Source of the DNA: a virus
DNA: 36,417 nucleotides
IMG/VR virus record: IMGVR_UViG_3300024518_002530
Span: 1 to 36,417 of that record
Reading direction: 5' to 3' (one strand)
Shown here: in pieces, positions 36,268 through 36,417 of the stretch
Layout: each line of letters begins with the position of its first letter
How positions within the stretch are numbered: position 1 is the stretch's first letter
The notes under the pieces: model-generated
Database searches by the model: none
Told to the model about the DNA's origin: nothing
Seen by the model: the letters and a program-made list of their open reading frames with translations, nothing else
Position numbers and translations under genes: made by a program

Positions 36268-36417
36268 GGTCTTGCTCCTGCTCCTGCGGCTGGGCGAGGG
36301 CGGCGCAGACGGCAGCTAGGAAGTCTTCAAGGACGGTCCCATCCCATCCACCGTAGGCGTCGAGAACAACCTCCCTCACGCGCTCCAGGTGCGCCGGGGT
36401 GAAGGTGGGGGAACCGA
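36260..36417 (-). CDS. C-terminal end of an unidentified gene (partial)
   Basis: A minus-strand frame enters from the right edge and stops with TAG at 36260. It encodes about 51 residues beginning GSPTFTPAHLERVREVVLDAYGG and ending in a Gln/Glu-rich tail (AQPQEQEQDHE). The helical, acidic character suggests a soluble protein. It overlaps the start of the next gene by 8 bases. The function cannot be told. Confidence 0.55.
   Translation of the reverse strand, partial: GSPTFTPAHLERVREVVLDAYGGWDGTVLEDFLAAVCAALAQPQEQEQDHE

Overview
The window is a stretch of a tailed-phage genome (Caudoviricetes) with a long non-contractile, lambda/HK97-type tail. The evidence is an HK97-fold head block (portal, S78 protease, capsid), a tail tube, a G/GT chaperone pair with a slippery site, a tape measure, and the order M-L-K-(I)J that defines lambda-like tail tips. 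The DNA is GC-rich, genes are tightly packed with many ATGA and TGATG overlaps, and Shine-Dalgarno sites are of the ordinary AGGAG type. A lipoprotein with a clear lipobox, a second probable one and lambda-type tip proteins suggest a diderm (Gram-negative-type) host; the host itself cannot be named from this sequence. No integrase, terminase, DNA polymerase, primase or helicase was found, so the window is probably only part of the genome.

Layout. (1) 1-2180, plus strand: a run of small genes with no recognised function, including a cysteine-rich lipoprotein. (2) 1842-2874: a largely gene-free regulatory region with about six promoter-like elements and four intrinsic terminators that alternate, giving apparent short transcripts before the structural operon. 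(3) 2875-12149: portal fused to a MuF domain, prohead protease, major capsid protein, two paralogous small beta-rich proteins, connector and neck proteins, tail terminator, tail tube. (4) 12171-23584: tail assembly chaperones with a -1 frameshift site, TP901-type tape measure, a large protein with a gpM-like C-terminus, gpL-like, gpK-like, and a 1774-residue gpI-gpJ fusion carrying LamG-like and carbohydrate-binding-like insertions. (5) 23587-28798: host-interaction and end-of-operon genes: a fibre, a putative glycosidase with an Ig-like N-terminus, three small exported or membrane proteins (possible lysis genes), and a short fibre-like protein. (6) 28802-28903: back-to-back terminators where the two operons converge. 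(7) 28914-36417, minus strand: read from right to left, small genes joined by a repeated junction sequence, an exported metallo-beta-lactamase-fold protein, a SAM methyltransferase, a CmcI-like protein, a Maf/DUF115-like glycosyltransferase, a ParB-like protein with its own promoter and operator-like inverted repeat, and a hypothetical gene.

How it fits together. The plus strand is the virion programme, transcribed from the 2.3-2.8 kb control region to the convergent terminators. The minus strand looks like an accessory programme. Its Maf-like, CmcI-like and methyltransferase genes overlap or nearly touch and read as a small sugar- or surface-modification module. The most unusual parts are the promoter/terminator array with candidate small RNAs, the repeated gene-junction sequence, the surface-modification module with its exported MBL-fold neighbour, and the tail-tip fusions.
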